From Spirochaetaceae bacterium (GTDB taxonomy: Bacteria > Spirochaetota > Spirochaetia > Treponematales > Breznakiellaceae), in the NCBI GenBank assembly GCA_031265015.1, contig JAISDG010000046.1:1-21660 (forward strand): DNA of 21,660 bases, in the 5' to 3' direction. Of this stretch, positions 6,564 through 16,600 are shown piece after piece. Positions within the stretch are counted from its first letter, which is position 1, and each line of letters starts with the position of its first letter. The translations under genes were made by a program, and so were the position numbers. The notes beneath the pieces are model-generated. The model was not told where the DNA came from. It did no database searches and worked only from the letters and a program-made list of their open reading frames with translations.

Positions 6564-7814
6564 TTATGCAAACTCCTCAAGGAGATGGGGAAAGATCTGC
6601 AGGCTCCGCCGGAGAATCCCCTGGATGTGGGCGATGGTGATTCCGTAATTGGTAAAGGGAATGTTTTGATCCGCGGCGCAGTCCCGGCGGTATTTCATTT
6701 CCCGTTCGCTTAGCATGCAGGCCCCACAGTGGATCACCAGCTTGTAGGGTGAAAGATCTTCCGGAAAATCACCGCCCGACTGAAAGACAAATTCGGGATT
6801 CTTCCCCGTATGCTGGCGGATCCACCGGGGAAGCTTGACCGTGCCGATATCATCACACTGCCGGTGGTGGGTACAGCCTTCGCAGATTAGAATTCTGTCG
6901 CCGCTGGAGACAGCGTCCAGGGCCTTTACTCCCCGGACTGCGGGGGCAAGGAAGCCCTTAAGCCGGGCAAAAAGTATGGAGAAGGACGTTAGGGGAATGT
7001 CCGGCGGCGTATCCGCGGAGACTTTGGCAAACACCTGGCTGTCGGTGATCACCAGCGCGGGCTTTTTCCCCAAGGATTCCAGGGTTTCCCTAAGCTCAAA
7101 TTCCTTGACCACCACCGCGGCCGCATCCGCTTCCAGCACGTCCCGGATCGTCTGCTGCTGGGGCAGGATAAGCCGGCCCTTGGGAGCGGCCTTGTCGATG
7201 GGGATAACCAGCACCACCAGGTTTCCGGGGCGGATCAGGTCCGCCACGATCTGCAGTTTTGGTTCTTCGGTCTTTGCCATAACCGCGATCCGTTCCTTGA
7301 GCCCGGAAATGTTCGCCCCGGTCTTCGCGCTGACAGGGAGCAGGGACTCCGCGGTATCCGCAGCACGGATGGGGAACGGGCCGTCCAGCAGATCGCTCTT
7401 GTTGCAGGCAATAATGTAGGGTATCCGCTTTTCCCTGAAAAGGCCGGTAAGTTCCCGGTCCGCTTCGGTCAGGCCTGCTGATGTATCCGCCCGAGCGGCC
7501 GCGTTTATGGCGACCGAAACCGCGTCCACCACCAGCACCGCTACGTCGGTCTTGTTCAGGATCTGCTTTGCCCTGCGGACCCGCAGTTCCCCCAGAGGAC
7601 CCTCGTCGTCAATGCCCGGGGTGTCGATAATCACCACAGGCCCCAGGGGGAGAAGTTCCATGGATTTGGAAACCGGATCCGTGGTGGTCCCCTTTATTTC
7701 CGAGACAATCACCAGATCCTGACCGGTCACGGCGTTGACCAGACTTGATTTGCCGGTGTTCCTCCGGCCGAAAAAACCGATATGGACCCGGTTGGCCCGG
7801 GGGACGCCGTTCAT
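6564..7814 (-). CDS. hydF: [FeFe]-hydrogenase H-cluster maturation GTPase HydF
   Basis: HydF is the GTPase scaffold on which the diiron subcluster is completed before transfer to apo-hydrogenase. The 416-residue product shows the three expected domains. The GTPase domain has a P-loop GRRNTGKSS (residues 16-24), a TTTDPV switch, DTPGIDD and NKSD. A middle dimerisation region follows. The C-terminal [4Fe-4S] domain has the hallmark C-x-H (Cys314, His316) and His-Cys-x-x-Cys (362-366) ligands. The start is set at ATG 7814 because the product then begins MNGVPRANR, as HydF proteins do. The longer frame from TTG 7859 would begin inside the -10 box. HydE and HydG are not in the window. Its presence implies an [FeFe] hydrogenase elsewhere in the genome, as expected for a fermentative or H2-using anaerobe. 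Confidence 0.96.
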   Translation of the reverse strand: MNGVPRANRVHIGFFGRRNTGKSSLVNAVTGQDLVIVSEIKGTTTDPVSKSMELLPLGPVVIIDTPGIDDEGPLGELRVRRAKQILNKTDVAVLVVDAVSVAINAAARADTSAGLTEADRELTGLFREKRIPYIIACNKSDLLDGPFPIRAADTAESLLPVSAKTGANISGLKERIAVMAKTEEPKLQIVADLIRPGNLVVLVIPIDKAAPKGRLILPQQQTIRDVLEADAAAVVVKEFELRETLESLGKKPALVITDSQVFAKVSADTPPDIPLTSFSILFARLKGFLAPAVRGVKALDAVSSGDRILICEGCTHHRQCDDIGTVKLPRWIRQHTGKNPEFVFQSGGDFPEDLSPYKLVIHCGACMLSEREMKYRRDCAADQNIPFTNYGITIAHIQGILRRSLQIFPHLLEEFA

Positions 7815-7858
7815 TTCCCGCCGCCGGTCAGAATATTTGCCATACCGCTCATAGGACA

Positions 7859-7887
7859 ACTATACCAGCGGATGGGGGAAAAGTCAA
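7859..7887 (-). promoter_or_regulatory. Sigma-70-type promoter of hydF-aspA
   Basis: The minus strand has -35 TTGACT (7882-7887) and -10 TATAGT (7859-7864) with 17 bases between. Transcription would start near 7852, leaving a leader of about 38 bases before ATG 7814. The upstream tandem array begins 18 bases beyond the -35. Confidence 0.75.
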
Positions 7888-7904
7888 AGCGGCGGCAGTA
7901 GTAG

Positions 7905-8232
7905 GGATTTTAAGCGAATTCGTTTTAAGGCTCCATCCATCTGTGGCAGCGGATTTTAAGCGAATTCATTTTAAACCTCCATCTGTGACAGCGGATTTTA
8001 AATGAATGCGTTTTAAACTCCCTATCAGTGACAGCGGATTTTAAATGTCTGCGTTTTAAGGCCCCATCTGTGACACGGATTTTAAGCGAATTCGTTTTAA
8101 AACTCCATCTGTGGCAACGAATTTTAAGCGACTGCGTTTTAAACCCCTATCAGTGGCAGCGGGATTTTAAACGAATTCGTTTTAAAACCCCATCTGTGAC
8201 AGCGGATTTTAAGCGAATGCGTTTTAAAACTC
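7905..8232. repeat. Tandem array of eight ~42-bp AT-rich units
   Basis: Units start at 7905, 7951, 7993, 8036, 8077, 8119, 8161 and 8204 (the last is partial) and measure 46, 42, 43, 41, 42, 42, 43 and about 29 bases. Each has GGATTTTAA, a core such as GCGAATTCG or GCGAATGCG, then TTTTAA. A linker follows that is either CCATCTGTGACAGC or CTATCAGTGGCAGC. The core and flanks form an imperfect palindrome with a hairpin of about nine pairs. Linker types and small variants repeat every three units, so units 1-3 resemble units 4-6. The array fills the gap between pbpC (stop at 8244) and the hydF promoter. It is clearly more AT-rich than its surroundings. The frame is not kept from unit to unit, so it is not coding. 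Confidence 0.93.
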
Positions 8233-8243
8233 AACCGCCATGC

Positions 8244-10649
8244 TCATTCCGCGGTAAAATACACCGTATCGATCTCACTGCCGTTGATCACCGTCAGGGT
8301 GTGACGACCGGAACGGTAGGGGAGGAAAAACACAAAGGGCCTGGTGACGGTAAAGGTTGTACCGGAATACTCAACGGTCAATTCTTCTTCCGCGCCGCCA
8401 ATGACTTCCACGGGGATGCTGTGGCTGCCGGAACCGAAGGAAGGGAGAAAACTGTAGTTGTTCCGGGGAGTGACGATTTGAAGGGGCGCCGCGGCATAGT
8501 CCACGTCCCCCTCCCGGGGCAGGGACAGAAACCAACTCTGGTATTCCGGGGGGTACACTGCTCCGATTCCGGAGCCGTCCCGGAATACATGCCAGGTACA
8601 GCTTTCCGTTCCGGCGCCCAGGGGAAGGTATTCATCTATAACTGCGGGACAGGCCGCGGTGGGAGCCATTCCCGAAAGGGCGCAGACCGGGGCTTTGATC
8701 CAGCTTTCCGGCTCCCGGAAGCCGGCATCCTCCGGCCTGTCCTGAAGGCGGATAAGCAGGGAACGGACCACCGCCGCGGGGAGGGAACTGCCGGTTCTGC
8801 CCATGATGGTTGCGCCGGAAAAGTTACCCATCCAGACCGCAACGGTAAACCGGGGTGTTGCTCCCAGGGCGGCGATACTCTGGTACTGATTGGCGGTACC
8901 GGTTTTAAAAATTGCGGGGAAAGGGGTCTGAAAATTCATTCCCCTGCCGAAGGCCAGCCGCCGGGCCCGGGGATCCGACAGGATGGAACAGATCAGGCGG
9001 GCGGTATCGGCCTTCATGATCCGGACCGGTTCCGCATGGTCCTCCTCCGGCGACGTGTCAAAGCGGAGGGGCAGCGCAACGCCGTCCCGGGGAAAGATAC
9101 TGAACGCGGCCGCCAGTTCCGCCAGGCTTACCGGCGCGTTTCCCAGGGCCAATCCCAGACCGGCCTCTTCCGCGGTTTCGGCATTGGCAATAGAAGAAAA
9201 GCCCGCGGAGACAAGGAACGACGCGTAGTTCCGGACCCCCAGGCTGGAGAGCAGATCCACCGCGGGTATGTTAAGGCTGGAAGCCAGAGCGGTACGGAGC
9301 AGGACCGGGCCGTTAAAGCGGTTGTTGAAATTCCGGGGGATGTATACTTCCCGGTCCCCGTAAGCGGAAGGAATGTCCGCCAGCACATCGGAAGGCTTCC
9401 AGCCCCGCTCCAGGGCCAGAGCGTAGAGAAAGGGCTTCATGCTGCTTCCCATCTGGTTTGCCGCCAGCACTCCGTCAATCTGACCCTGGGCGGGTTCGTC
9501 ATAGTAATCGGCGCTGCCAACCCAGGCCAGAACTTCGCCGGTTCTGTTGTCGATAACAATGGCCGCCCCGTTGCTGAGCCTCGATGAAGCATAACGGCGG
9601 ATGTTGGCGGCAATCAGATCTTCCGCATAACGCTGCAGCTCCAAATCCGCCGAAAGCGCATACTCCGCTGGAAATCCTCCGGAACCGCCGCGGGTATATG
9701 CTTCCATAAGCCGGGTATGCACATGCCGGATCAGATGGGGCATAAACTGGGGATAGGTAAAATGCCGGGGCCGCAGAGCTTCCCAGTCGCCGCCGTCCAG
9801 GACGGCATAGAGAGGAAAGGCCGCGGAACAGCGGGGGTTTCCCGCAAACCGTTCCGCAAGTTTCCGGGCGGCATCTATGCAGGCTTCCCGTTCTTCCAGG
9901 GGATTGTAGGCAGCGGGCCTGCGGGGAATCACCGCCAGGCAAAAAACCTCCGCGGGGGTCAGGAGCGAAATATCGGAAGCGAAAAAATTCCGGGCCGCGG
10001 AAGCTATCCCTTCGGTCTGGAAACCAAAGGGGATCGAGTTAAGGTACAAGTCCATAATCTGCTGTTTTGAGAACCGGGCTTCCAAACGCAGGGCGTTAAC
10101 GGCTTCGCCCATCTTGGAAAAAATATTCCGCCGAAGCCTTCCCCGGGAATCGATGATCCGGGCACGCTGCATGGTGATGGTGGAAGCCCCGCTGACGGTC
10201 CGCCGTTCCTTAAGGTTTTGCCAGGACGCCCGGATCACCGCCAGGGGATCGATCCCCGGGTGGCTGTAAAAGCGTTCATCTTCCGCGGCAAGGAAGACGG
10301 CGGTAAAGGCCGGGGGCAGGGTTTCGGGGTTCGCGTATTCCCGGCGAAGGCCATCTTCCAGGGGAACGATCTGGACCAGGGTTCCCCGGCGGTCATAGAA
10401 CCGGGTACTGTAGGGGCGTTCCAGAAAGGCGGCCAGCGCGCCGTAGGGAGAGAACCGGAGGAAAAGATACAGGACCAGAAAAAAGACCGCCGACAGCGCC
10501 GGGGGCAGCAGGCCCGGCGGATTTTTAGAAAAAACCCGCCGGAATTTATCCGCCAGGGTGATAAGCCCCGCGGTCCCGGGCGCCGTTTCAGGTGCGCCCG
10601 TTTTCCCTTCACCGGCCACGGTTTTGGACCGCGGCAGCCCGCTACTCAA
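8244..10649 (-). CDS. pbpC: Penicillin-binding protein 1C (bifunctional, class A)
   Basis: PBP1C carries a glycosyltransferase and a transpeptidase domain for peptidoglycan synthesis or repair in the periplasm. About 801 residues from the TTG at 10649. A membrane anchor lies at about 47-66. The GT51 domain has EDERFYSHPG (near 123), GASTITMQ and LYLNSIPFG. The transpeptidase domain has GSSMKPF (Ser402, Lys405), SSLN and KTGTANQ. A C-terminal BiPBP_C beta domain ends at the stop. TTG 10649 overlaps the stop of the upstream macroglobulin gene (ATTGAGTAG), suggesting coupling. GTG 10619 is the alternative; both lack a good ribosome-binding site. The frame is open to 10784, but those residues do not look like PBP. 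PBP1C paired with a macroglobulin is an established gene pair (E. coli pbpC-yfhM). Confidence 0.94.
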   Translation of the reverse strand: MSSGLPRSKTVAGEGKTGAPETAPGTAGLITLADKFRRVFSKNPPGLLPPALSAVFFLVLYLFLRFSPYGALAAFLERPYSTRFYDRRGTLVQIVPLEDGLRREYANPETLPPAFTAVFLAAEDERFYSHPGIDPLAVIRASWQNLKERRTVSGASTITMQRARIIDSRGRLRRNIFSKMGEAVNALRLEARFSKQQIMDLYLNSIPFGFQTEGIASAARNFFASDISLLTPAEVFCLAVIPRRPAAYNPLEEREACIDAARKLAERFAGNPRCSAAFPLYAVLDGGDWEALRPRHFTYPQFMPHLIRHVHTRLMEAYTRGGSGGFPAEYALSADLELQRYAEDLIAANIRRYASSRLSNGAAIVIDNRTGEVLAWVGSADYYDEPAQGQIDGVLAANQMGSSMKPFLYALALERGWKPSDVLADIPSAYGDREVYIPRNFNNRFNGPVLLRTALASSLNIPAVDLLSSLGVRNYASFLVSAGFSSIANAETAEEAGLGLALGNAPVSLAELAAAFSIFPRDGVALPLRFDTSPEEDHAEPVRIMKADTARLICSILSDPRARRLAFGRGMNFQTPFPAIFKTGTANQYQSIAALGATPRFTVAVWMGNFSGATIMGRTGSSLPAAVVRSLLIRLQDRPEDAGFREPESWIKAPVCALSGMAPTAACPAVIDEYLPLGAGTESCTWHVFRDGSGIGAVYPPEYQSWFLSLPREGDVDYAAAPLQIVTPRNNYSFLPSFGSGSHSIPVEVIGGAEEELTVEYSGTTFTVTRPFVFFLPYRSGRHTLTVINGSEIDTVYFTAE

Positions 10650-13600
10650 TGGTGTAGAGAAGGCCCCGGCCCCGGCCGAAAATTTCCCCTTCGTACATAC
10701 ATTCGGCCTGGGGCGGCGGAGTAGGATACACTCCCCGGCGGGAAGCCCTGAACAGGAAAGAAGTAGTAACCTCTCCCTTGTCAAAACTGTCCCAGAAATA
10801 GCGGATCTCGTTGTCCATGATCGTCATATTGCTGGGCTGCCGGGGATTCCAGTAACCCCGATCATAATCGTAATCGCCGGTTTCTTCCGGTTCTGAATAC
10901 CGGGCGGTGGTAACAAAAGTGGTGTCCAGGATCTCCGCCCCCGAAGGAAGGGGAACCCGCAGAGCCACATAGGTTCTGTCCCGGCCCGAAGAAAGGGTAA
11001 CCCGGGCCCGGTAGGTTTTACCGCTCTGGAGGGCCGCGCCGGAAACTTCCTTTCCCGTATCGGCATCGGTAAGGGTAACGAACACTCCCAGCCCTTCGTC
11101 CCGGAAGGACTGAATTTCCGCCGGTATCGCGTAACGCAGTGACGCCGTATAGTACAGCGCGCCCTGGCCGCTCCGGTTTATGTCCAGGGGAAGGGCGGTA
11201 TCCCGCCCCATTGCCGCCAGGGGCGTTCCCTTAAAATCAAAACTTTTGCCCGAAGGTTTGGCGCCCAAGCCCCGGTAGCTGTCCTTGAACAGTTCATTTC
11301 CCTCCAGGCTTATGGTCCCGCTGACGTTAACCTGGTCCAGTTTGTCGGTACGGATCAGGGCGTCCACCGCGCTTAAAACCCGGATCGTGGCGGCGGTACT
11401 GTCCCAGAAACCGCCGGCCCGTTTCAGGTCCAGCAGCGAATAAAGGATCCGCCCATTAATCTGATCGCCGGGATACTGCTGTACAAAAAATTCCAGTACC
11501 AGCGCCAGCTGCTCCACCTTGCCGCCGTAGTAACTGTGGTAGAACCGGGAATTGTTTTCCCGGGGATCAGTTAAGTCCACTCCCCGGGTAGTGGCCCTGA
11601 GAAGCTGCCGGATTTTTTCTCCCATGGCGGCGGCGTCGTTCCCCCGGTTAAGGTTACGGTAGGTCATGCCGGCAAAAGCCAGGCTTCCCGCGTCCACGTC
11701 CTGCCGGGCGCTGATTTCCGCCAGCCGGGCAGGTTCCACCGTCTGTTTGAGCATGGAAAAAACATACAACATGTAGGACTGAAGGTAGGAACGGTAACTG
11801 TAGTTCCAGTTTCCCACGGGCCAGTTGAAGCTTTTGCGGAACTCGCCGTCCAGATAGGAGACCAGTTTTTCCGCGTTGATCGAAGGGGGAAGGGCGTAGT
11901 TTTTCTGCCTTGCCAGGGCGATGATGTGGGCTATCCGCAGGGATACGTAAAAGTTCGAAGAGGAACCGTCGGGCCAGTAGGGAAAGCCACCGTCGGATTT
12001 CTGGTACTGGGCCCAGGTTTTAATTTCGTTTTCCGCGGCCTTTTTCGGATCCGCCACTTCGCTTCTAAGGTTAAAGGCGTCGATGTATTCGCCAAAGATC
12101 ACCAGGGGCAGCACCGCGGAACTTCGCTGTTCCAGGCATCCGTAGGGATAATGGAACAGATAGCTGACGGCGCTGTCCAGCAGTCCCAGCCGGGTGGCGT
12201 CAAGGCTGACGGCCAGACTGCCGGCGCCGTTATCCGCCCAGCCGGGAATTACCAGCGCTTCCCTGGCGGAAGAAGCGCCGTCGGCCACAGTTCCCAGGGT
12301 GGTGACCGTTTCAAATACGTATGGCCGTTCTATATAAAGTTCGTTTACCATCCGTTCGTTCAGTATATCCGAACGGATCGTAAAGTTACAGTTAATGTAC
12401 CCTTCTTTTACCGCGGCCAGATCAAAATACACCACGCCGTTTTCACCGGCCTTGAGGGTAACGCTCCGTTCCGCGGGGCCGTCCACCAGGGCGGTTCCCG
12501 GCGGCTTTATCATTCCCGCGGCGGTGGTCCCGGAACCGGGGCTTACCGCCAGGGATACCGTTACCTTGTGGGCGGCAGTATCCATATTGGTGATCAGCAC
12601 CCCCGCTTCGGCGGTATCCCGTTCCCGCAGCCGCCGGGGCAGCGCTTCTTTAATGTTGATCCGGTTCCGGGCGGCGATTTCGCTTTCCTTTAAAGCGAAC
12701 AGATCCCCCCGGACGCCGAAAACGGTGATCCGGTAGGTGGTAAGGTTATCGGGAAGCTTAAAGCTTGTTTTGACCCTGCCGTCGGCGCCGGTTTTTAACA
12801 TGGGTTCAAAAACCGCGGTAGGGTTAAAGTCGCGGCGTTCTTCAAGCTTGTCCTCCGAATCGCCGCCCTGCAAATTTTTAATGCTGTAGGTTACGGGATC
12901 CATAAGCATCGACCGGGAATCCCCGCCCATAACCGCCAGGGGGAAACGCCCGCTTCCGTAGAAATAATCGACAGGGTCCGGCACATGGTAGTTGATAAGA
13001 TCCAGCACTCCCCGGTCCACCGCCATCAGGGTAAGTTCCGCTCCGCTTAAGGGCTGGCCGTTCCGCTCCGCCTTCAGGGTCAGGGTCACGGTTTCGCCGG
13101 GCCGGTATATTCGGTTTCCCGCGTCTTCGATGGCAACGGTAAACGCCTTAACCCGGGGATTAACCTTGAGGGCGGTGACGCCGTAATAGCCTTTGGGTTT
13201 GTCCAGATCGGGACTGCCGTATTCGTGGGTGGGCGGACCTTTCCGTACCGAATAGGAAGCCACCGACACGTACACCGCCGGCACATAATTGCGGGCTATG
13301 GGAATTTCCAGCACCGTGGTTCCCTCGTCCAGGTATTTAAGTTCTTCGCTGTAGATTCCTTCCCGTTCCACCGTTACCAGGTAGTAGCCGCCGGGGAGGG
13401 CACTTTGCAACAAAATCTGGGCGGTGTCGCCGGGGTTGTACATGTCCCCGTCGGGGGTAAGCCGGATCTCGTTGCTCAGGTTCATGTCCCAGTAGCCGGA
13501 TCCTCCCCCGCCGGTAACATAAAAGCCGTATTCGGTCAGGGCTTTTCTGCCGCCGCTGTCCTGGGCCGAAACCCGGACCGTGTAATAACCCGGCGTGGGG

Positions 13601-16600
13601 GGGGTAAACTTAAAGGAGCCGGAATTTTTTAACTGCAGGGTTTGGGTTCCCTCGTTGACCGTTTCCTTTACGTAGCGGTCGTACACATAGCCCGCCACCC
13701 CTTCCTGCTGGACCAGATGCCATTCATCCCGGAAAAATTCAACAGTCATCTTCCCGCTGCCGGCACCGTCTCTGCCGTCCCAGTCAAGCGGGCCGGCTTT
13801 TTCCCCCGAGGGCCTAAAGGCCGCGAAGTTAAAGCTGAGTTCCTGCCCCGTTTTGGGAAAGCCCCTGGTTGAAGGGGCGGCCACTCCCAGGTAGAACCGG
13901 GCGGGATGGACCACCGCCTGCCGGGAGGCGGCAATCATCTGGTTGGAAAGATCGGTAACCCAGGCATCCACGCTGTAGTAATAGGCCGCTCCGGTGACGG
14001 GACTTTCGGTACTCCGCTGGCTTAGGGAAGCGACGCCCCCCGCGCCAAGGGTCCCGCTGCCGGAAGAAAGGCTCCGGCTTCCCTCCCAGGGATCCCTGGG
14101 GCCGAAACGGTAGTTCTTTGCTTCCGCAGAGGGAGGAGTGAACCACGCGGGGCTGCGATACCAGCTTTCTTCGTAGGACGCGCCGGAAAGGCTGCCCCCG
14201 GAAAGGTAGGATGCCTTCAGGGTCATGTTCACCACGTCCCCCGCGTACAGAGTTTCCTCCGGGCCGGTGATGGAAGCTTCAAACTTAAGCCGCTCAAAGA
14301 ACGCTACGGTAACGGGAGTTTCGGCGCTGGCGTCCGATTCAATATCTGAGCCGCCGGCCTGTTTGACCCTGCGGTAACTGAGCCGGTAGCCCTGGGGGGT
14401 AAGATCATCCGGCAGGGTAATGGAACCGTAGAAACCTCCGGCTTCGGAGGTTTCCCCCTCTACGAGGGCGATGGTTTGGCTGTTCCTGTACGAATCGGTT
14501 TCCAGGACGACGGTATATTTGCCCCGGTAGATCAGGTAGCTGCCCAGGGCCAGGGAACGGTCCACCCCCCGGAAGGTAAGGATTTCACCGGGCTTGTAGA
14601 GACCCCGGTCGGTAAAGAGGAAGGTAACGGGCTCTATCTGTTCCGCCGCCTGGGGCGGGCGGTTCCGTACGTTAAAGGACCAGGTATTGTGATCCCGGGG
14701 CTGAAATACCGCCTGATCGCCGTCCTTTTCCGCATGCACATAGACGGACTCCCTGTATCCCCTGGAATCTTTTGTTTCTTCCGCGTAAACTCCCGAACCA
14801 AGGCTTATCAGGGCCAATCCGTCCGGGCCGGTACGGCCTTCGGCAAAGGAACGGGCCTGGCTTATGTCTTCGTTAAGCGCTATGTCTTTGGGAGAGATAA
14901 GCCGGACCCGGGCGTTTTCCACGGGCTTCCCCGTGGAAAGGCTTGTTACCAGGACCGCGGTTTTGTTGAAACCCGTCCGCACCGTTATCCCCAAATCGGT
15001 TACCTGGAGGGTAAGACTGCTGATCCGGGAAGAGACGCCGGTGGTAAAGGATTCTTTGGAACTGTCGTACCGGGCGGTTAACAGTTCCAGCCCCGCGTCA
15101 AAGAACACAAAGCCGTGTTTTCCGTTTTTAAGGTAGGGCTTTAAGTCCATGTCGGCAAACCACCGGCGGTTGGTTTCGGTATTCAGGGTAAAGCGCCGGG
15201 TATTGCTGGTTATAACGCTGAAGGGATTAGCCTTGGAGGAAAGGGTATACCAGGATTTATCCGTCACATTGCGGTATTCAAAAAGATACCGGGGATCGAA
15301 GCGGCTTTCCAGCATCTTCTGGCTGTTCCGCTCCCAGTTTAAAAACGTAACCTGCCCGTTGGGGGGCGGCTCATCGGGGACCTTGATCTCCACGGTATAG
15401 GGGGCATCGGTTTTCCGCCCGTAGACGTCTTCTATTCCCGGGTCGACAATAAGCGTGAACACATCGCCGTAGTTTACCGGAAGATTGGCAACCCGCAGCA
15501 TGGTTCCGGAAATTTCAATATTGTCCGCTCCCAGTTTCATCGCCGGTTCGGTCCGGACCTTTCCCGCGGCTCCCGCTTCCTTAAGCCGGGCGCTGAAGTA
15601 CACGTTTACCAGATTGCGGTAGGAGCCGTTCGCGGGGATCCGCTCCGACCGCAGCACCCTAAAGGGACCGGGGGTGTTAAAGGACTGGAGGCTGTCCGCG
15701 GAAGTACCCAGGGTGGAGTTGGCGGATTTGGCCCCCTGTTTAAGGACAACATTTACATAGCTGTCGAATTCCACGCCGCCGTTTATACGAAGGATGATCT
15801 TTGCCGGTTCCGCCTGGGTAAGGGTAAAGGTTTTTTCGCCGCCCTTTGTGCGGACCGAAAGAAAGCCCTCCAGATCCCGGACCGTAACGGGATAGTTAAA
15901 GTAAAGGCTGATTTCCCTTGCCGCTTCCGGCGGAATTTCGCTTTCCCCGTAATAGCGGATGTTGTTCTTTTTCTGGAAGTCTTCGCCGGGAACTATGCGG
16001 CTTATCTTTAATGATTCGGTATAAAAGCTGAAATCGGTCTCGCCGCTGATTGTTTTTCCGTAAATGGACCGGGCCCGGGGGTTCACTGTGATCCGGTAGG
16101 TCTGCTGGGCCTGGCAGGGCTCTTCCGCCTCGAAGCTGAGATAACTGGTTCCGTACCAGCGGAAACTTCCCGCGAGGGGCGGGGTAATGGTGACCATATC
16201 GGAGACCGCGGACCGGGAACCCAGCGCCGCCAGGGCAACCATGGGTTCCGAAAAGACCACGTAAATAGAAGGCCGCTGTACCGTGGAGGGAAAGAATCCC
16301 CTGGGCCCCCAGTCCGCCACCGTCAGGGGGGATAAGGACGCGTTGTCCGGGGCGTCTACGGCCGCGGTCCGGGCAGAACGCAGCTGGGCCTCCTGGATTG
16401 CCGCAATCCGGGCCGCTTCTTTTTCGGGATTGATGTATTCGGTTTTGTAGTCCGCAAGTTCCCGCAGTCCCCCTCCTGCCGCCTGCCCCCCGGAATTCCC
16501 TAAAGCGCCGGGGATCCTAAAGATCTGTTTGTCCGGATCGCTTCCCGCGTCCGCGGGAAGCAGATCCGGCAAGGATTCGCGTTCCGGCGCCAGGGGCGTA

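Noticed and set aside
7905..8232. CRISPR array
   Set aside because: The stretches between the palindromic cores are themselves repeated (two linker types) and only about 16-20 bases long, so there are no unique spacers; no cas gene is nearby.
7745..8238. A coding repeat protein across the tandem array (14-residue repeats in plus-strand frames)
   Set aside because: Unit lengths of 41, 43 and 46 break the frame, no frame stays open through the array, and it has no ribosome-binding site. The open stretches are by-products of 42-bp units.
8028..9587. A 519-residue plus-strand open frame
   Set aside because: It lies antisense to pbpC, whose product has all expected motifs, and its own translation is Arg/Gly-rich with no domain.
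10650..10784. Longer N-terminus for PBP1C starting at 10784
   Set aside because: It would overlap the conserved C-terminus of the macroglobulin by over 140 bases and has no PBP-like character.
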